DNA of 64,000 nt. It comes from Streptomyces bluensis. Lineage in GTDB: Bacteria; Actinomycetota; Actinomycetes; Streptomycetales; Streptomycetaceae. The translations under genes were made by a program, and so were the position numbers. Below, one piece after another: positions 1 to 7,837 of the stretch. The notes beneath the pieces were generated by a model. It had not been told where the DNA came from. It searched no databases and was given only the letters and a program-made list of their open reading frames with translations. The DNA lies in the NCBI RefSeq assembly GCF_014650715.1, contig NZ_BMVM01000010.1, positions 1 to 64,000 on the forward strand, written 5' to 3'. Numbering within the stretch: position 1 is the first letter of the stretch; each line of letters begins with the position of its first letter.

Positions 1-1216
1 ACTCCTGCGCCGCACCCCCCAGCACCCGCCGCGACCCGACCCCCTCATCCAGACCGAAGTCGGCCTTACCGGTGAAGGTACTGCTGTCCAGCCACGCGGC
101 GATGTTGTCGGTGCGGGCCGCGGTGGCACTGTCGCCCTGTCCGGACTGGCCCAGGCAGCCGGTGTGGTCAGCGAGGCTCTGCACCGCCGTGATACGGCCG
201 TTCGCGTCGAGGACCGGACCGCCCGCGTCGCCCTTGCAGATCCGGCCGCCCGTCAGCGTTACGCTCGTCGCGCTGGTGCTGCTCTGGGTGACGTTGCTGT
301 GGTGAGGGCCGGTGGGCACCCATGCCTTGTCGGTACGACCGTATCCGGCGGCGACCAGCGCCGCTCCATCGGCGGCCGCCCCTCCGGCGAGGGTGGCGGG
401 GGCGACGTCGGTGAGCGGAGCGGCCAACCGGGCCAGCACCACGTCACGGTCATCACGCGGCACCAGGTAGTTGATCCTCACCGGGGCCTTGCCCGCGAAG
501 ACAGCCGTGGCCTCGCGCGTCGGCTCACCCGCCGGCACGGGCTTGGCCGGGTCGTCGGAGAAGCAACTGGCCGCGGTCAGTACCCAGGTCCTGTCGACCA
601 GGGCACCACTGCACCCCCGGCCCTCCACCTGACCGGGCCTGCCCACGACGACACGGGCCAGCCACGGACGGGCCGAGTCGCCGGTCACCACCGCGGGCTT
701 GCCCTCACCGACGCTGAGCTCCAGCACCGTGGACGTGAGAGCGGGATCGAGCCCCTCCCCCACCGACTTCCAGGTCCCGGGCTCAAGCTCGATCTCCTCG
801 ACCTTGCTCTCGTTGGTCCTGGGATCCTCCGTGCGCACCGTCGCCGTAACGCCGTCCCGGGAATCGGACTTCGCCAGGTAGGCCTTCTCGATCTCCAGAG
901 CCAGATAGCCCACCGGCCCGGAGACCGCGAAACACACATCGCCGCTGCTACGACTGTTGATCCGCAACAGGTCACCAGCCCCTGAGGCGCAGTCGGCCAG
1001 CATGATGTTCCCGTCACCGGAGATGAGCTTCAGGCCCTTCTCGGCCAACAGCTTGTCCCGATCCGGGTAAGCGAAATCCTCGACCAGGGAGCCCGTCCCA
1101 TCACCAGGCGCCGCCTGCGAAACACCGGCCATCGGACCGGTGCTCAGGCCCGTCGCCGCGGCCAACGCCGCAAGAGTCACAGCCGTCGGCCGCCAGGGCA
1201 TGCCGCGCCGCACCAT
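1..1216 (-). CDS. Secreted trypsin-fold protein with degenerate catalytic triad (partial)
   Basis: The reading frame is open from an ATG at 1216 to the left window edge (405 codons, C-terminus outside). A GGGGGAG ribosome site lies a few bases upstream. Residues 1-36 look like a signal peptide (Arg-rich start, Ala/Leu core, SQAA cleavage region). Residues 183-380 have the S1/trypsin layout: the WVLTAASC block (His box) at 211-218, an Asp block DVVLARL from 258, and GDAGGPV (Ser box) from 329. In active family members these boxes read TAAHC and GDSGGP, so the catalytic His and Ser are replaced here by Ser217 and Ala331; Asp258 is kept. The protein is therefore probably a non-hydrolytic, binding or decoy secreted protein. 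The text after residue 390 suggests that a further C-terminal domain follows outside the window. Confidence 0.85.
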   Translation of the reverse strand, partial: MVRRGMPWRPTAVTLAALAAATGLSTGPMAGVSQAAPGDGTGSLVEDFAYPDRDKLLAEKGLKLISGDGNIMLADCASGAGDLLRINSRSSGDVCFAVSGPVGYLALEIEKAYLAKSDSRDGVTATVRTEDPRTNESKVEEIELEPGTWKSVGEGLDPALTSTVLELSVGEGKPAVVTGDSARPWLARVVVGRPGQVEGRGCSGALVDRTWVLTAASCFSDDPAKPVPAGEPTREATAVFAGKAPVRINYLVPRDDRDVVLARLAAPLTDVAPATLAGGAAADGAALVAAGYGRTDKAWVPTGPHHSNVTQSSTSATSVTLTGGRICKGDAGGPVLDANGRITAVQSLADHTGCLGQSGQGDSATAARTDNIAAWLDSSTFTGKADFGLDEGVGSRRVLGGAAQE

Positions 1217-1583
1217 AAACGAACTCCCCCCATGAATGAACATTCAACGATCAGGCATGCCGCAAAGAGGTCGGGCACGCGTTGACCGGGTGTTACCGGA
1301 CGGCGGGTCAGGCCGTCTGCCACAAAGCGCCACACACTTGACAAGTCTTAGCGTGAGCAACTCAACGGAGCCTCACCCATCACTCCACAATTGTCAAAGG
1401 AAATCCACAACCTTCACTCATGCCTCAGTCGTCCGTCGGCAGCCCGAGACAACGGCCGGGCACGTACAGGGCGTGGTCTTCATGGCACCGGACGGGGACG
1501 CCGTCGGGGGCACGCAGGGGTGTTTTATTGCAGGCCGCGAGGGCCGTGCCGTGTCGCCCAGACCGTGTCGTGCGGTTCGCCGA
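1217..1583. other. Gene-poor stretch
   Basis: This is the promoter region of the protease-like gene followed by sequence with no convincing gene. A plus-strand frame runs on to a stop at 1815 and ends in a protein-like stretch (around PELIAIFGLHPHP), but it has no clear start, no ribosome site and no family I recognise. It may be the tail of a decayed gene. Confidence 0.4.
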
Positions 1584-1964
1584 TCACGTGGAGCAGTGCC
1601 GCATGATGGAGCGGTCATGTGGCGTTGGCCACAGGGCCGGTGTCGACGGATATCCGGAGTTGATCGCGATCTTCGGCTTGCACCCGCACCCGCAGGAGTT
1701 GGGTGGTCTGGGAGCACGGGGACAGGTCCTGCGCACCCTGCCCCGCTCCAACAGCGCCGTGGTGCGGCTGGTGAGGACGGATCTGCTGACGGTGCGTGGG
1801 GATCTGGAGGACTGAGGAGGAGCTACCCAGCGAGAGGTGTCGCGGCCCGCCGGGCCGCGTGCGATGACCGCCGAGGCGTCCCGGACCACTGCCCGCTCCC
1901 CCTCCGTGAGGTCGCCGTACGCCTTCCTGGCGGGCTCGGCCTCCTCCAGCGGGACCTCACTCAT
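1584..1964 (-). pseudogene. RelE/ParE-like toxin remnant
   Basis: An ATG at 1964 overlaps the upstream stop as ATGA, so the gene was translationally coupled. The first ~45 residues (EPARKAYGDLTEGERAVV, then a VIARGP-GRDTSRW segment) resemble the N-terminal helices of RelE/ParE-type ribonuclease toxins. After TSRW, near 1825, the frame loses any resemblance and becomes low-complexity Arg/Ser/Pro sequence antisense to a plus-strand frame ending at 1815. That break looks like a recombination or deletion junction which removed the catalytic half. The family assignment is inferred from a short segment. Confidence 0.4.
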
Positions 1965-2179
1965 CCGCCGCCACCCCCGGAGCGGGCCTCTTCGAGGGCT
2001 GCCATGATCTCCGGCGAGTTCCTGATCCGGACCCGGTGGCGACAAGCCCTGACCACGGCGGCGGCACGCTCGAAGTCGTCCGTCGGGGAGGTCCCTATGG
2101 CCGCCGCCAGTTCCTCCTCGAAGCGCTCCCGGTCGCCGGGGAACCCGTACCGGCTGAGCACGCTACGCAGGTCGTCCAC
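1961..2179 (-). CDS. Small antitoxin-like or DUF protein, start uncertain
   Basis: The C-terminal ~70 residues form a coherent soluble domain (VDDLRSVLSRYGFPGDRERF, then a stretch rich in Glu/Ala ending EIMAALEEARSGGGG). It lies immediately upstream of, and ATGA-coupled to, the RelE-like remnant, which suggests it is the antitoxin partner. The coordinates use a GTG at 2179. Protein-like sequence continues upstream (HALPEIRT) but without a start codon in frame; a plausible ATG (MSAQ, near 2236) is in another frame, so a one-base indel between about 2190 and 2235 may separate it from its true start. I do not recognise the family with certainty. Confidence 0.4.
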   Translation of the reverse strand: MDDLRSVLSRYGFPGDRERFEEELAAAIGTSPTDDFERAAAVVRACRHRVRIRNSPEIMAALEEARSGGGGG

Positions 2180-2754
2180 GGTCCGGATCTCCGGGAGGGC
2201 ATGGCTCCCCAGCCGCGCCCACGCTGTGCGCTCATGGCCTGCCCCTGGTGAACGGGCATCGCTCCACCTCCCAGCATGGTGCCGGGCGTCCACGACGGGC
2301 ACCGCACGCCGTCCCCCACGATCCGCGCCGCCCCGCACTGGGCCCACAACAGCTTCCCGCCCTTGGAAGCACCCCACTCCCACCCGGCGGACACCCCCAA
2401 CGAGTCCGCACACGCCCGTACGAGGTGCAGCCCGCGACCGTGTTCGGCGTCTTGTTCCGGTACGGCGACCGAGGCACCCTCCTTGAAGGCGTCCGGGACG
2501 GTCGGATCGGCGTCCCACACCGCGACCACGAGCCGGTCGGGCTCCACGGACCGGATCCGCAGGGCGTACGGCCCCTCGGTGTGAGCGTGGGCGTTGGTGA
2601 GCAGCCCGGTGGCCAACAGCTCGGCCGTGGGCGCGAGTTCGGTCATTCCGTGTGCGGCCAGGACGAGCCTGAGCGTTCCTCGGGCGACGCCGGGAGCTCT
2701 GACGTCTCGGGGAAGGTGCAGGGTGTAGTTCCAGGGTGGGGATACGGTTGCCAT
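2095..2754 (-). CDS. RsbW-like HATPase regulator (anti-sigma-type ATP-binding protein)
   Basis: This is an ATP-binding protein of the histidine-kinase-like ATPase (HATPase_c) fold used by anti-sigma factors and by AbaA/WhiJ-cluster ATPases. The block TGLLTNAHAHTEG (near residue 50) fits the N box, normally ELVTNAVxH, and HGRGLHLVRACAD (near 105) fits the G box. The usual family length is about 140 residues, and the natural end should be near GGKLLWAQC. The frame instead runs on for ~80 residues over the antitoxin-like gene, so the stop has probably been lost by frameshift and the C-terminal third is not expected to be functional. It is divergent from the HTH gene at 2981, the usual arrangement in WhiJ-like clusters. 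Confidence 0.65.
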   Translation of the reverse strand: MATVSPPWNYTLHLPRDVRAPGVARGTLRLVLAAHGMTELAPTAELLATGLLTNAHAHTEGPYALRIRSVEPDRLVVAVWDADPTVPDAFKEGASVAVPEQDAEHGRGLHLVRACADSLGVSAGWEWGASKGGKLLWAQCGAARIVGDGVRCPSWTPGTMLGGGAMPVHQGQAMSAQRGRGWGAMPSRRSGPWTTCVACSAGTGSPATGSASRRNWRRP

Positions 2755-2980
2755 GAAAGTCTCCGGTTACAGAGGGGAGTTGGACGGTTGGTCTGCGTTG
2801 TCTGCGTGCAGGGGTTGCCCAGTGACCGCGTCGCTCCGTCGAGCGGGGCACTTCTGGGCGGGGCGCCTGAGTACAAAGATAGGGCGCTCACAAATAACTT
2901 TTGCCAATTCCCCGAATACTTCGACAGACTTCCCTCCTGTGAGTGACAACCCAACTCGGTCTGGGGCGAAAGGAGTTCAC

Positions 2981-3832
2981 ATGGCCCCGAAGCCCGTCGC
3001 CTCGGCACGCCGCCTTCGGCTCGCCGTGGAACTGCGCAAAATGAGGGAACGATCGGGCATGACCGCGACCGAGGCAGCACGCACCCTCGGGGTCAGCCAG
3101 GGTCAACTCAGCAACATCGAGTCGGCCAGGTTCGGCGTCAGCCCTGACCGCCTCCGCGCGATGGCCCGTGCCTACGCGTGCTCGGACCAGGCCTTCGTTG
3201 AAGCCCTGGTCGATATCACGGAGGACAAGACTCGCGGCTGGTGGGAAACGTTCCGAGACGTCCTCCCTCCCGCCCTCATCAACATCGCCGAGCTGGAGCA
3301 CCACGCCACCATGCTGTGGTCGGCGAACACAGCACACGTTCCTGGACTGCTTCAGACCACGGACCATGCCCGTGAGATCTTCCGGCAGGTCGTCCCCGAG
3401 TTCTCACGAGCGGACATCGAGCACCGGGTGAGCCATCGTCTTCGGCGCCAGGCGCTGCTGGACGGAGAGGCCTCGATCCCGTACCGCGCGATCATCCACG
3501 AGGCGGCCCTCCGCGTGCCGGTCGGCGGTGTCTCCGTCGCCAGGCGCCAGTTGGAACATCTTGTGGAGCAGAGCGAACGTGAACACATCACCATCCAGGT
3601 GATCCCGTTTGCCATCGGCGCGTACCCGGGAGCAGGGCAGAACATCCTCTACGCGTACGGCCTCGTTCCTCAGCTCGACACGATCTCGCTGGACCAGTCA
3701 CACGGGCCTGTACTCCTGGACGCTGCCGCCCAGTTGGAGATGTACCGCATCCTCTTGAACCGCATGGAGCACGTGGCCCTGAAGCCGTCCAAGTCTCGCG
3801 ACTTCATTCACGACCTCATCCGCGACCTGTAA
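2981..3832 (+). CDS. HTH (XRE) regulator with DUF5753, WhiJ/Scr1-like
   Basis: The 283-residue protein starts at an ATG preceded by AAAGGAG at the right distance; upstream in-frame codons lack a ribosome site. An N-terminal Xre-type helix-turn-helix occupies about residues 8-70 (MTATEAARTLGVSQGQLSNI is the recognition region). It is followed by the DUF5753 ligand/partner domain to the end (WETFRDVLPPALINIAELE, then VPGLLQTTDHAREIFRQV). Family members such as WhiJ of S. coelicolor are DNA-binding repressors of development that work with a small DUF397 partner, and the DUF397 gene follows 10 bp downstream. The AT-rich 2870-2930 stretch probably carries the divergent promoters shared with the ATPase gene. 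Confidence 0.88.
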   Translation: MAPKPVASARRLRLAVELRKMRERSGMTATEAARTLGVSQGQLSNIESARFGVSPDRLRAMARAYACSDQAFVEALVDITEDKTRGWWETFRDVLPPALINIAELEHHATMLWSANTAHVPGLLQTTDHAREIFRQVVPEFSRADIEHRVSHRLRRQALLDGEASIPYRAIIHEAALRVPVGGVSVARRQLEHLVEQSEREHITIQVIPFAIGAYPGAGQNILYAYGLVPQLDTISLDQSHGPVLLDAAAQLEMYRILLNRMEHVALKPSKSRDFIHDLIRDL

Positions 3833-3842
3833 AGGGGTACCA

Positions 3843-4031
3843 ATGCCGACCCACACCTGGCAGAAGTCGTCCTACTGCGGGCAGGGCGAATCCTGCGTCC
3901 ACATATCCGCCACCCGCACAAGCGTCCACCTCACCGAGAGCGCCGACCCCACCCAGGCCGTGCTCTCAGCAACACCCACCGCCTTCGGCGCCCTCCTCAA
4001 TACTCTGAAAGCGAGCCCGAGCCTCGGCTGA
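3843..4031 (+). CDS. DUF397 small partner protein
   Basis: The 62-residue protein has the classic DUF397 start (WQKSSYCGQGESCVHIS) and the C-terminal pattern around FGALLNTLK. The stop of the upstream HTH gene is 10 bp away and a GGGG ribosome site lies in the spacer, so the two genes form an operon. DUF397 proteins are co-encoded with WhiJ/Scr1-like regulators and counteract or modulate them. Confidence 0.85.
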   Translation: MPTHTWQKSSYCGQGESCVHISATRTSVHLTESADPTQAVLSATPTAFGALLNTLKASPSLG

Positions 4032-4121
4032 CGTACCCCAGACACCTCGTAGCGCCCGGCACTGCCCCTTTCCTTGGGATCATCCCCAACAACGCCAGGT
4101 AACGAGTCCCCGACGATCTGA

Positions 4122-4331
4122 CTGGACGAGGACAGCGGTGACCTGCTGATCCAGTCGTACAAGGCCACGAATGCTGAGGTGAAAGCGTGCCAGGAGATCG
4201 GCTCGATCCCCGGTCACGGGACGGACGTTCCGGACCACGAGACGATCATCCGGCTCCCGAAAGTCGGGTTGCAGTACATCCCCCGGCCCGAAAGCGAGGG
4301 TGAGTCGAGCAGTGTCAGGGAAGTCGCTTGA
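4122..4331 (+). pseudogene. Truncated small protein of the DUF6879-partner type
   Basis: A 69-codon frame begins directly after a stop at 4119-4121 and has no start codon. Its text (GDLLIQSYKATNAEVKACQE, then HETIIRLPKVGLQYIPRP) matches the style of the complete partner protein at 5325-5543, where GMLAIQGYDVAHPTP is followed by VVLIPEEIL. Both lie immediately before a DUF6879 gene and overlap its start. The N-terminal Cys-rich half is missing, so this looks like a 5'-truncated paralogue. Confidence 0.5.
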
Positions 4332-4821
4332 GGAAGAGTGGGCCAGCGTTAAGAGGAGCGCTGTCCACCTGGAGATGAGGGACGGCTACATGCGGGACGA
4401 TCCGGGGTTCATCGCCTGGCAGCAAGGGCGATTCGCCGATGCCGCCGCTGAGTATCAGGCATGGACGAAGCTCATGAAGCAAGCGACAGTGCGCGGGGTG
4501 GTTGTGCGTCGCGCACGGATCGTCAGCGAACCGCTGTCGGACTATTGCCGGTTCGAGTACGACGTGACCCGCCCGGTGAACGTCGCTGGGGGCGAACAGG
4601 TGCGCTGGCTGCCCCGGCGACACGCCTCTGACATTGCCCTGCCCGGTAACGACTTCTGGGTCTTCGACGGAATGTACGGGAAGTTCAACCACTTCACCGG
4701 CGAAGGGGCATCGGCGGGCCCGGAAGACTTCGATGAGGCGCGCGTGGTGAAGCTGTGCGCTGACGCGTTCGAGGCCGTTTGGGAACGGGCCATCCCCCAT
4801 GAGGAGTACAAGCCCGCCTGA
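4300..4821 (+). CDS. DUF6879 family protein
   Basis: The protein (173 residues from GTG 4300; GTG 4312 is an alternative) has the DUF6879 pattern: an N-terminal helical part (LEEEWASVKRSAVHLEMRDG), a central VVVRRARIVSEPLSDYCRFEYD block and a DFWVFDG block near residue 130. Most proteins of the family sit in actinobacterial clusters with HTH/DUF5753 and DUF397 proteins; their biochemical role is unknown. A second copy at 5524 shares the same block order, so the island contains a duplicated cassette. Confidence 0.75.
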   Translation: MSRAVSGKSLEEEWASVKRSAVHLEMRDGYMRDDPGFIAWQQGRFADAAAEYQAWTKLMKQATVRGVVVRRARIVSEPLSDYCRFEYDVTRPVNVAGGEQVRWLPRRHASDIALPGNDFWVFDGMYGKFNHFTGEGASAGPEDFDEARVVKLCADAFEAVWERAIPHEEYKPA

Positions 4822-4824
4822 TCC

Positions 4825-5070
4825 ATGGCAGTTTCATCATCGTCCAGCGTCCAGGCGGCCCGGCAGGCTCTTGCGGATCGTCTCCGCGAGTTGTGCCGGG
4901 ACGCCGGGCTGGAAGGTAAGCAGCTCGCTGCGGCGTGCGGGTGGCACCAGCAGCTCGCTGCGGCGTGTGGGTGACCCGCTCCAAGGCGTCCCGGACAGCC
5001 ACCGCGAAGGCCTCACCGTCCGCCGAGGACATCCGCGCATGGTGCCGTTCCTGCGGTGCGGAGGTCCAAC
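4825..5070 (+). pseudogene. Decayed HTH/DUF5753 regulator (N-terminus only, frameshifted)
   Basis: Three bases after the DUF6879 stop, an ATG opens a frame whose first 43 residues read as the HTH of a WhiJ-like regulator (ARQALADRLRELCRDAGLEG, then KQLAAACGW). A near-perfect local duplication of CAGCTCGCTGCGGCGTG (about 4921 and 4951) then creates a stop at 4968-4970. The similarity resumes in another frame (TRSKASRTATAKASPSAEDI, then RAWCRSCGAE), which is the expected continuation (SKVSRxExxxxxPSxxDIRAWC). After about 5070 no DUF5753 domain follows. Slippage plus deletion has therefore inactivated the regulator that once belonged to this DUF6879 cassette. Confidence 0.6.
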
Positions 5071-5324
5071 CTCTGTTCAACCGCCAGCAGTCCGCCACCT
5101 CTTGGGGTTTGGCCATGCTCACTTGCCGTTTCTGCCGTTCCGGAATGCTGTCGGTCATGCGCCGGCCACGTGACCAACCCTCCATACAGTGCAGCTCAGA
5201 GTGCATCTGCCCGTGACTCACGCCCACCGTTCTATGCGACTACGTGACTAGACGGCGGGCCGCCCTTGTAACTGAGGTAACACGGTCCGTAGCTTGCTCA
5301 CCACCACAGACCGAAGGGGGCTCA

Positions 5325-5543
5325 GTGGACGAACTACGGATCATCGCTGGTGGGCCGTGCAGGAGCGACGGCGATGACAAGTGCGGGAACGGCGACTGCC
5401 CAACCGTGTACACGACGCCGGAACCCGGCATGCTGGCCATCCAGGGCTACGACGTGGCCCACCCGACGCCGACCGGTGAGTCGGTCGTACTCATCCCGGA
5501 AGAAATCCTGAAGGAGGCCGCCCGTGCCCGAGGATGGCTCTAG
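5325..5543 (+). CDS. Small Cys-containing protein preceding DUF6879
   Basis: The 72-residue protein starts at GTG 5325, preceded by AAGGGGG. Three cysteines in a short N-terminal segment (CRSDGDDKCGNGDCPTVY) could bind a metal, and the C-terminal half carries the motif MLAIQGYDVAHPTP followed by VVLIPEEIL. It overlaps the next gene by 20 bp. Related small proteins precede DUF6879 genes in Streptomyces; their function is unknown. A truncated relative lies at 4122. Confidence 0.7.
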   Translation: MDELRIIAGGPCRSDGDDKCGNGDCPTVYTTPEPGMLAIQGYDVAHPTPTGESVVLIPEEILKEAARARGWL

Positions 5544-6060
5544 CCCCGTTTATCTGGACGGGGAGGAGTGGCAAGCGTACTTCCGCACCTTCAAGCACTC
5601 CGCGTTCCGGCTGGAAGTGCACCAGACGTACACCATGCCCGGAGAGGCGGAGGCAGTCCGCGCGTTCCTCGCAGGGGAGCCGAAGCCGGAGGACTTCAAC
5701 GCGCCGTGGCACGAGACCATCCGGGTTCACGCGGCAGCGGGACGAACCATGACCCGCGCCAAGATCACCCGTAGGCCGCTCACGCCCTACAGCCGCTATC
5801 TCTTCGAGTGGTGCATTCCTGGAAATGTTGCGGCTGGAGAGGACTACCAAATCGTTGATTTGACCGACCGACCGAACCCCGGACTGCCTGAGCAAGATTT
5901 CTGGCTCTTCGACGAAACAACCGTCGTTCACCTCAACTACCGCCCCAATGGAACTCAGATCAATCGAGAGCTGATCCAGGGGCCGGACATCGGTAAGTAT
6001 CTCGCCTGGCGGGATATCGCACTAGAGAGCGCCGTGCCGTTCAGTGCCTATCGAACCTGA
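5524..6060 (+). CDS. DUF6879 family protein (second copy)
   Basis: The 178-residue protein starts at GTG 5524 with AAGGAGG about 8 bases upstream inside the preceding gene. It shares the DUF6879 block order with the copy at 4300: an N-terminal YFRTFKHSAFRLEVHQTY stretch, a central ITRRPLTPYSRYLFEW and a DFWLFDE motif near residue 130. It lies in a tight overlapping operon with the small Cys protein upstream and the HTH regulator downstream (17-bp overlap). Confidence 0.78.
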   Translation: MPEDGSSPVYLDGEEWQAYFRTFKHSAFRLEVHQTYTMPGEAEAVRAFLAGEPKPEDFNAPWHETIRVHAAAGRTMTRAKITRRPLTPYSRYLFEWCIPGNVAAGEDYQIVDLTDRPNPGLPEQDFWLFDETTVVHLNYRPNGTQINRELIQGPDIGKYLAWRDIALESAVPFSAYRT

Positions 6061-7153
6061 AACGCGAGCCCGGGATCGGAAGGACTTGGCGGAGGCTCTT
6101 CGGGGTCTCCGTCGCGCTTCCGGCCTCAGCGGCGAACGTCTGGCGCTTCGCTGCAACATGAGCCAAACGAAGATCAGCCGCATTGAAACAGGAAGAGCAC
6201 TGCCGACAGTTATTGACGTCGAACGCATCCTCAAAGCGCTAGCTGTGCCTGACGAGGTTGCCGAAGAGCTGCTCAGTTTGGCCCGAAGGGCGAATGTTGA
6301 CTATGCGTCTTGGCGCACCCACGCGCGTGTCGGCCTCCACCACAAGCAAGCCGAACTACAGGCACTTGAGTCTTCGTCGCGGGTGATGCGGCACTTCCTG
6401 CCTGCCGTCCCCACCGGGCTCCTGCATGTTCGCGAGTACGCCGTCGAGACGCTTTCACCGACGGTGGCCAGTGACCCGGCCAGGGATGTTGCACGGGCTG
6501 TCCAGGCTCGTATGGACCGTCAGGCCATCTTGGACGACAGGTCACGTTCCTTCTGGTTCCTGATGACCGAGCAGGCCGTCAGGTGGCAGCGTGCCAGTAC
6601 TGAGGCCATGGCGGCGCAGTGCGCCCATATGGCCGAGGTCAACAGGAAGCCCAACGTCGAGATTGGAATAGTCCACCAGGGTGTACAGATTCCCGGCACT
6701 CCCATGAACATCTTTGTCGTCTATGACGACCGCCTTGTGACCATTGAACTGTTCTCCGGGGAAGTGGTGTTGCGCGACCCCAGGGACATAACCCAGCACC
6801 TCAATTTGTTCGATCTCTTCTGGTCGCACGCTCTCACTGGCGATGAACGCTTCCGCATTTCTGGAGGAAGTCGCAGACGGGTTTATGCGTCATCGCAACT
6901 AGCACTCCACAAGGCCGTGTTGAGGCGCGAAGATGAGGTCATGGAGAGCGAACGAAAAACCGCGGAATCAGGGGACCTGACCTCAAGAGATACTCCCCTG
7001 ACCGAACTGCCGCGCGAGCCATCCGCCGTGCCGGGCTGCGCCACGTGCCTGTCACTCGTCAACGCCAGACGGAATGCGCGTTCCACCGGTGACTACAGCT
7101 CCGTGTCCGACTGCAACGTGGAGCTTCGCGAGCACCAGGCGGAGGGCCACTGA
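6044..7153 (+). CDS. HTH/DUF5753 regulator with a C-terminal Cys extension
   Basis: The 369-residue protein starts at GTG 6044, overlapping the DUF6879 gene. An Xre-type HTH spans residues 10-70 (LRRASGLSGERLALRCNMSQ, then TKISRIETGR) and DUF5753 spans about 90-270 (MRHFLPAVPTGLLHVREYAV; GTPMNIFVVYDD). WhiJ-like proteins usually end near residue 280-290. This one has ~80 extra residues ending in a CATCLSLVNARRNARSTGD block followed by CNVELREHQ, which resembles stand-alone small CxxC proteins of actinobacteria. It may therefore be a natural fusion of regulator and partner. It is followed by a coupled small gene. Confidence 0.82.
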   Translation: MPIEPETRARDRKDLAEALRGLRRASGLSGERLALRCNMSQTKISRIETGRALPTVIDVERILKALAVPDEVAEELLSLARRANVDYASWRTHARVGLHHKQAELQALESSSRVMRHFLPAVPTGLLHVREYAVETLSPTVASDPARDVARAVQARMDRQAILDDRSRSFWFLMTEQAVRWQRASTEAMAAQCAHMAEVNRKPNVEIGIVHQGVQIPGTPMNIFVVYDDRLVTIELFSGEVVLRDPRDITQHLNLFDLFWSHALTGDERFRISGGSRRRVYASSQLALHKAVLRREDEVMESERKTAESGDLTSRDTPLTELPREPSAVPGCATCLSLVNARRNARSTGDYSSVSDCNVELREHQAEGH

Positions 7154-7407
7154 TGGACATGCAAACGTGGCGGAACAGCCGTAGCCGGGCGGACGACGCC
7201 ACGAACGCACTGCGTGAAGCGCTGGCCGCTCTCGGCATTCCCGAGCGCGTACAGCAGCGCCTGCGGCCGACGGTCACTCACCGGGGGACGCCCCTCGTGT
7301 ACCTGGGAATGATCCACGCTGAGCACATCGAGCAGATAGCGGAAGCGCTTCGTATCGCGGCCGAGGTACGGAGCCTCACAGCCGCTGCTCAAGAAGCCGG
7401 GTCGTAG
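7153..7407 (+). CDS. Small helical protein, unknown function
   Basis: This 84-residue frame starts at an ATG that shares bases with the upstream stop (TGATGG context), so it is coupled to the HTH/DUF5753 gene. The protein is predicted mostly helical (DDATNALREALAALGIPERV; HIEQIAEALRIAAEV) and has no cysteines or membrane segment. I do not recognise the family. Its position suggests a partner in the same regulatory cassette. Confidence 0.55.
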   Translation: MDMQTWRNSRSRADDATNALREALAALGIPERVQQRLRPTVTHRGTPLVYLGMIHAEHIEQIAEALRIAAEVRSLTAAAQEAGS

Positions 7408-7510
7408 CTCCGGGCATCAGGCGCCTTCGTCTCCGCCCTCCCACGAGACTCCCGCCCTGTATGGGCGGCGGCGGTCAGCCATGACCGCGATCAGTTGAGC
7501 TGGAGGTGCA

Positions 7511-7738
7511 GTGATGCTGAACGGAACCGACCTGTACGCACTCGACATCGACAGGGCCTCGTTCGTGAAGGCGTGTGGCGGCCCTTGTACCGAGGGGTGT
7601 GTGACCCTGGCCCGGATCGCCGACGACGCCTGGGCCCTCGGGGACAGCAAGCGGCCGGACGCCGAGCCGCTGCGGTTCACCACGGAGGAGCTGGACGCGG
7701 CCGGTATCGATCCGGCGCGGTTCGGTCTGTCCGTCTGA
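7511..7738 (+). CDS. DUF397-like small protein
   Basis: The protein (75 residues from GTG 7511, 74 from ATG 7514) follows a GGAGGTG site. It has the DUF397 variant pattern that begins DLYALDI, followed by ASFVKACGG, CVTLARIADDAWALGDSK and the LRFTTEEL end. DUF397 proteins partner WhiJ-like HTH regulators; the nearest is at 6044. A hairpin 20 bp downstream may end the transcript. Confidence 0.65.
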   Translation: MMLNGTDLYALDIDRASFVKACGGPCTEGCVTLARIADDAWALGDSKRPDAEPLRFTTEELDAAGIDPARFGLSV

Positions 7739-7756
7739 TCCCCCTCCCCCCACCCG

Positions 7757-7794
7757 CCGGTCCCGGCCCGTGCACCTGCGTGGATCGGGACCGG
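7757..7794 (+). terminator. Stem-loop after the DUF397-like gene
   Basis: CCGGTCCCG at 7757-7765 is matched perfectly by CGGGACCGG at 7786-7794 with a 20-base loop, followed by GGTCTTT. It sits 19 bp after the stop at 7738. It fits a GC-rich actinobacterial terminator but the U tract is weak. Confidence 0.4.
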
Positions 7795-7837
7795 CCGGTC
7801 TTTCGACACCAGGACCGACACCGAACGGGAACCAGCG

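Noticed and set aside
1236-2486. 416-codon plus-strand frame
   Set aside because: It spans the antitoxin-like and ATPase genes on the other strand and reads as Arg/Pro/Ala simple sequence with no start signal.
4694-5227. Minus-strand 177-codon frame as a gene
   Set aside because: The plus strand of the same DNA shows HTH similarity in two frames, which explains it better as a decayed regulator. The minus frame has no family resemblance.
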